A stretch of DNA of 64,000 nucleotides from Prevotella sp. GTDB lineage: Bacteria; Bacteroidota; Bacteroidia; Bacteroidales; Bacteroidaceae. Below are positions 60,801 to 64,000 of this stretch, piece by piece. The stretch's first letter is position 1. The number at the start of each line of letters is the position of its first letter. A program made the translations under genes and the position numbers. The DNA lies in the NCBI GenBank assembly GCA_017443345.1, contig JAFSNR010000116.1, forward strand, positions 1 to 64,000, read 5' to 3'. Under the pieces are notes generated by a model. The model was not told where the DNA came from, did not search any database, and saw only the letters and a list, made by a program, of their open reading frames with translations.

Positions 60801-61540
60801 AGAACGAGGAGAACCGGGTGAGGGCCGACAAGCGCAAGACCCTTGTGGATTGTGCCAATAATCTGGCAAAGTCTTTCTCAGACCTCTATAACGTATTCGA
60901 TGGTATCAACAACCTTGCGAATCTGAAGGACTGTCCGAATACTGTCACTCAGACAAACAAGGACAAGGGTCTTGAGGGCGTGAAGAAATACAAGGATTTT
61001 GTCACAGCTACCGACAGTGCCTTGTTTGATAAACTTTATAAGCATGATGTGGCAAAAGATACGGATCTCACCCAGCCGTTAGGTGATGAGGTTAAGAAAC
61101 GCTGGAGCAGGAAGGCCATCCATCACTTCATGAGCCAGGTGTGGAATGATGTCAATGCCGAGTTTAAGGATTCGATTGCCATGGTGGCTCCTTCATTGCT
61201 GGGAGATGTGATGGATGATGCACTGTGGAAGGAATCTGTTGGTGGATGGTTTAACGATGTGCAGCCGGTAACTGACGCGAAGTCTCAGATTGGCGGGTTT
61301 ACCAAGGATAAATTCGTAGCGATTAGAGATCACTGGAAAGAAGAATACATTGATCCCTGGATAGATGCGACTGTCAACCGGCGTCGTTGGCAAACGGGCG
61401 TTCAGGGTAAGATCCTCCTGTCAGACTCTCCTGGAACGACCATCAGATTTGAGAAAGACGGTTCAACCTATCAACAGGTGAATGCACTGGCTTCCAATAA
61501 GTATATCTATGATTTGAGAGATTATCTAAAAACATTCTAA
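57821..61540 (+). CDS. tssI: T6SS spike protein VgrG with long C-terminal extension (module 2)
   Basis: A 1239-residue VgrG, same layout as the one at 15752. Residues 1-500 are the gp27-like base (YLVQYNESFYDFLKRTANRCGEF near 205). Residues 510-605 are the gp5-like OB domain (GRVRIRFTWQKEDGDASPW, DEVLVSFEEGNVERPYVSGY). Residues 650-745 are beta-helix (SALGDVTLNAFTGINISAPN). The last 490 residues are helical and charged, then a short beta-like tail (KILLSDSPGTTIRFEKDGS). The helical regions of the two VgrGs differ far more than the base and needle, while the tails stay alike, which fits a variable effector or docking segment between fixed ends. The next gene follows after 3 nt. Confidence 0.88.
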   Translation: MAEVKLYIYSGTSQGNPLKLNAESSVSRDITTNDADGTTKEVTYTYPLMLNKLTYQKKMYEPCMIHAVVEVGIGKKKEGSTETSLGSLPTHRDMAAFFFKMKVKYCMDNTTVALNYQVFNVRTFRKKDNTSGVTVELDIFSEDKLLTLEKYSKAFSRKRLGAQIFADEVGQYDLSATPVVNLQLLSYDVSGSSSKEEFRQPYLVQYNESFYDFLKRTANRCGEFLYYENGHLNLGVTMNRLDQKDSATDYGTVAQQLHYDTLYAFGGFKNDQEASDYAYNYMGDTHFSSSDNQYNDPLATDDYLGEIGTSYTSYGDEVDDMSKRAMAQLLLALSGTSFSEIVSNFLTELTFNRIEAAYSARNKNDDSKEVNITPWETKVKDKDGKDTDNLIDKDQWSSDKESLNQFGTYGSKKSAISESTINLNALFYQQVRKAEKKTGEEALWMDFGSDFQDLKLGDVIKVDGVSFLVIQVSGAHEYTNAKTTIAQQQVVAIPLYTVPSESDTSISTVLPIPQALPGMTVRESQPQIAFVTDVIDPMKIGRVRIRFTWQKEDGDASPWIRVSLPFATDGGGVKFKPEKDDEVLVSFEEGNVERPYVSGYLLSERSNESWGALSDRAIVSKNGHSIIFEDKPGSDFFYSSIWPFASVFKSFFPTSVWPDTLDKKAGTLALSGGIKLRDPYGLYEISASSDARSVTIQSALGDVTLNAFTGINISAPNGNISISGKNVEISASNNVKITSGKGLNDRFFPGINSTGSFWKDLGIRAADTSIAAVVDTLGSVANKFVDSILDVSLIRTVIEIVLRPIDGTTTIKSHTFIQMEAGKGSVEFPKSALKKDPGDPTTFTDIRAILQSIPATVNEKVTAINNVITALKADIDAYNAISGEGDDLVNKQEQCIKFADIKTKGCQATAGTLQDTDAVFTWTDALKDVELLKEEDEVIQNLIKTSVSVEITEKPKSTDDCYKDNAKPKRNFQNDLAEWEKYANYYLTELNKPKNEENRVRADKRKTLVDCANNLAKSFSDLYNVFDGINNLANLKDCPNTVTQTNKDKGLEGVKKYKDFVTATDSALFDKLYKHDVAKDTDLTQPLGDEVKKRWSRKAIHHFMSQVWNDVNAEFKDSIAMVAPSLLGDVMDDALWKESVGGWFNDVQPVTDAKSQIGGFTKDKFVAIRDHWKEEYIDPWIDATVNRRRWQTGVQGKILLSDSPGTTIRFEKDGSTYQQVNALASNKYIYDLRDYLKTF

Positions 61541-61543
61541 AGT

Positions 61544-63529
61544 ATGGCAGATACGGTATTTAGTGATTGGCTGTCGGCATTGTCGAATCTTCAGGCCAGT
61601 GTGTCGAAGGATCTTTCGGAGATCCGGAAGCAGAAGGCTGAGATACAGCAGTTGAAGTCTGAGGTGTTCAACAGGGTTGCTCAGGGGAAGTATATCCGTG
61701 ACGACCAGCGGCTGGTGCTTTCAGCACCGGAGATCGTCATCGGTAACGTAGACGCCTCAGGTATCCTATACAATGAGGGTGGTACTATCACGCTTCGCGG
61801 TCAGCGGGTAGCACTGGAGGGCGTCGGTGAGAATGGTATCATTGACAGCCGTGCTGCTACTGTCTCTCAGATAGCCGTTGATCCGGGTCCTGACGGGATT
61901 GAGGAGGTGGTCAGAAACCGTTCGGCCGTCATCAGTCAGGCCAAGCATATCACTCTTCAGAGTAATGATGCTGAGAAGGATGGCTATTTCGCCTGTATGC
62001 CCCAGACGGTGGGGTCAGCCGGTGTGCGTATCCATGCCGACGAGTGTATAGAGATAGATGCCGCCGTGTCTTCTGAGTCACGTTCGGCACAGATAGGTGA
62101 CCAGTTGAAAAACCTGAGCAGCGCCGTGACGAGCCTGACACTTGACTCTACCAGTGCCATGGCTACAGCCACCACGCTGGTAGGCGAGATGGAGGCGTTG
62201 ATGGTCTTGCAGGATCCGCTGAGTCTGGACGAGGTGACCATGCGCACCACAGTGACGGAACTTGATGATCTGACAAATCAGTTCAATAGTCTCATGCCGT
62301 CGGTCTATCGGGCATTGGAAAGGGCTGTCGCCTCGATGTCAAAGTTGGCAGAGACGAACCGCAGGATCAAGGAATTGCAGAAAGAACAGACGAAGCTGGC
62401 TGCCGCCCAGGCCACATTCAAGGATAAGAGTACGGATGCCGTGCTGCGCGTGAATGCGGAGCAGATGTTCTTCAAGTCGGTTGACGGCGACGGGAATATT
62501 CGTACTAATCCCGAAGCTTCCATCCATGTGCAGACGGGTAAGTTCGACTTGACAACGATGAAATCCGACGGTTCGCTGATTGATGACAGTCATGTGCGTA
62601 TAGCAACCCACGACGTGAGCATCTCGACGGTGAATCCTAAACTGAATGATGACGGGACTGCTGACTATACGACTGAGGGCAGTGTGTCGGTGGCCTCGAA
62701 GGACGTTTCCTTTACGGCCGTGGACTATAGTACCGATAAGGTGAACGCCCAGACGAAAGACAGCCTGTTCAGTGTCAGGATGGAGAATATGTCGTTTATT
62801 TCGCGTGATGTAGATGGTAATAGTACAGGCAACTTCTGTGTATTGGCAGAGAATGAAATTCATCAGTCGTATGACAAAGACGGCAATGCGACAGGCAGTT
62901 TTGACGTACTGGCCAAGGATATGCAGTTGTCAGCAGAGGACAAGGAAGGAACCGCTATCGGCAGTCTGACAGTAAAGACAGAGAACATGGTATTGGCATC
63001 TACAGACAAGAGTGGCAAGGCCGTAGGACAGTTCATTCTGAACAGTAAAGATGTCTTCGTGAAGTCGATGGATGCTGATGACAAGGGAGCCGACAAGAGT
63101 CTCGCTGCTGGCGGTAACATGGTACTTGTGGCAGAGAAGATGTTCGTGGGTCGCACTGACAAGGACAATACCAGCAAAGAGTTGCAGCTGTCCTCCGACA
63201 AGACAGGTATCTATGGCAAGACGACTACCGAGATACAGCAGGGCGAGGCCAAGGCTGTGGTGCAGCTCGACGGCGGCAACGTGGCTATTGGCGGCTCGAA
63301 GGCTGAGTTCTATGGCGACAACACCATCAACGGCAAGAGCGATTTCAAGGCTGACGTGACGATGAAGAAGCTGACTGCCGACAATATCGAGGCGAAGACC
63401 TCGTTCAAGAGTAAGAACATCAGTGACGGCATCGCCGTGCCGGGTGCTCCATCCTCGGCTAAGCTGAGTGCGAAGCTGAAGGAGGCTGATGCCCCCAAGG
63501 CGAAGGACGTGAACCATGATGATAAATAA
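61544..63529 (+). CDS. VgrG-linked beta-helical repeat protein (module 2)
   Basis: A 661-residue homologue of the 19411 product. The coiled-coil start (LSNLQASVSKDLSEIRKQKA), the LVLSAPEIVIGNVDASG turn and the VSQIAVDPGPDGIEEVV segment are shared. The needle-like part has repeats of the form GNSTGNFCVLAENEIHQSYD, GNATGSFDVLAKDMQLSAED and GTAIGSLTVKTENMVLASTD, a clear 20-residue period, then KMFVGRTDKDN and the conserved tail NISDGIAVPGAPSSAKLSAK. The 20-residue period and G-x-x-x-G-x-F turns suggest a regular beta-solenoid. No catalytic motif is seen. It likely rides on or extends the spike. Confidence 0.7.
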   Translation: MADTVFSDWLSALSNLQASVSKDLSEIRKQKAEIQQLKSEVFNRVAQGKYIRDDQRLVLSAPEIVIGNVDASGILYNEGGTITLRGQRVALEGVGENGIIDSRAATVSQIAVDPGPDGIEEVVRNRSAVISQAKHITLQSNDAEKDGYFACMPQTVGSAGVRIHADECIEIDAAVSSESRSAQIGDQLKNLSSAVTSLTLDSTSAMATATTLVGEMEALMVLQDPLSLDEVTMRTTVTELDDLTNQFNSLMPSVYRALERAVASMSKLAETNRRIKELQKEQTKLAAAQATFKDKSTDAVLRVNAEQMFFKSVDGDGNIRTNPEASIHVQTGKFDLTTMKSDGSLIDDSHVRIATHDVSISTVNPKLNDDGTADYTTEGSVSVASKDVSFTAVDYSTDKVNAQTKDSLFSVRMENMSFISRDVDGNSTGNFCVLAENEIHQSYDKDGNATGSFDVLAKDMQLSAEDKEGTAIGSLTVKTENMVLASTDKSGKAVGQFILNSKDVFVKSMDADDKGADKSLAAGGNMVLVAEKMFVGRTDKDNTSKELQLSSDKTGIYGKTTTEIQQGEAKAVVQLDGGNVAIGGSKAEFYGDNTINGKSDFKADVTMKKLTADNIEAKTSFKSKNISDGIAVPGAPSSAKLSAKLKEADAPKAKDVNHDDK

Positions 63530-63540
63530 TGATGTAAGAT

Positions 63541-64000
63541 ATGAAAAAAGCGATAGAAATACTCATCCGGGAGTTGGATAGTAAGTTGGGCGGGTATGCA
63601 GCTCTACTGAACTACCGTTATCTGAACCTTTGTGTGAAGGCTGAGCCTGTAGCTCTGCTCCCTGTTGTCATTGAAGATAAGGACGGGGACACCCAACATG
63701 TTGAGGACGTAGCCCGTACCATGCTCATCAACCAGTATCAGTTTGAGGTCATCCCCATGGATCAGGATATGGTATTCAACATATGCAAGGGGTTCCTGAC
63801 TCATCATCCAGAATTCAAGCAGGATGTTGTCATATCGACGGAAGACCACAAGTTATATCGGGATATAGAGAACGAGAAGCATATTATCCTGACTGTTCCT
63901 GAGGTGAATGAGGATCGCCGTGATTTCCTTTTGGAATCAGTGAAGATGCTTTACGACCAGTGTAAGGTTCAGGTGGATAAAACGAATGCAGCCTATGCCG
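63541..64000 (+). CDS. RRF-like T6SS-linked protein, module 2 (cut by window edge)
   Basis: The first 153 residues of a homologue of the 21430 product. CVKAEPVALLPVV, YQFEVIPMDQDMVF, FLTHHPEFKQDVV and HIILTVPEVNEDRRDFLLES match both the module 1 protein and, in order and spacing, the strand and hinge segments of ribosome recycling factor. The helix after VPEVNEDRR lacks RRF's ribosome-binding arginines. The gene continues beyond the window. It begins 11 nt after the beta-helix gene. Confidence 0.6.
   Translation, partial: MKKAIEILIRELDSKLGGYAALLNYRYLNLCVKAEPVALLPVVIEDKDGDTQHVEDVARTMLINQYQFEVIPMDQDMVFNICKGFLTHHPEFKQDVVISTEDHKLYRDIENEKHIILTVPEVNEDRRDFLLESVKMLYDQCKVQVDKTNAAYA

Overview
The window looks like a chromosome segment of a Bacteroidales bacterium, most likely Prevotella or a close relative. 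The grounds are the Bacteroidetes promoter pair TTTG / TAnnTTTG, repeatedly at 19-20 nt spacing, the near absence of purine-rich ribosome binding sites, Bacteroidetes-type T6SS (subtype iii) proteins, LruC-type lipoproteins, HU proteins with a chitobiase-like tail, VirE-type primase-helicase genes and many secreted glycan enzymes. Names rest on motifs and family knowledge read by eye; no database search was run.

Region by region. 1-13 kb: a truncated Bro-N fragment, a secreted carboxylesterase, an MFS transporter, a type II pantothenate kinase, tRNA-Phe, a minus-strand run thiL / purine nucleoside phosphorylase / lpxK / sppA, a GH28 enzyme and groES-groEL. 13-25 kb: an APH-RapZ fusion kinase and a MurU-like nucleotidyltransferase flank T6SS module 1 (two Hcp-like proteins, a long VgrG, a beta-helical companion, a protein that looks like a ribosome-recycling-factor fold, a LruC lipoprotein and a Cache-domain membrane protein). 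25-39.5 kb: guaA, an M3 peptidase, a small lipoprotein, an L-fucose/L-rhamnose mutarotase with fucI, then a minus-strand set of GH78 rhamnosidase, secreted arginine deiminase, EEP-GH18 fusion and a second LruC lipoprotein. 39.7-49.7 kb: an accessory and defence island with higBA, a single-chain nuclease-methyltransferase-specificity protein ending in an S24-like domain, structured noncoding DNA, a tRNA-like gene, unknown genes and a VirE-type primase-helicase bracketed by inverted repeats. 49.7-64 kb: an HU protein, then T6SS module 2 (clpV, tssB, an AraC-type HTH protein, tssC, four Hcp-like proteins, VgrG, the beta-helical companion and the start of the RRF-like protein at the window edge).

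How the genes work together. Module 2 encodes sheath, sheath-recycling ATPase, tube and spike. Module 1 repeats only the tube and spike part, so it is probably a second payload set fired by the same machine. Baseplate and membrane-complex genes (TssE, F, G, K, N-R) are not in the window. In both modules the order is Hcp, larger Hcp-like protein, VgrG, beta-helix protein, RRF-like protein; the last two are the best candidates for an undescribed part of a T6SS spike.

A second genome-wide signal is a set of short tandem repeats, mostly 7-nt units, at gene junctions and inside or at the ends of several ordinary genes (thiL, the MurU-like gene, lpxK).
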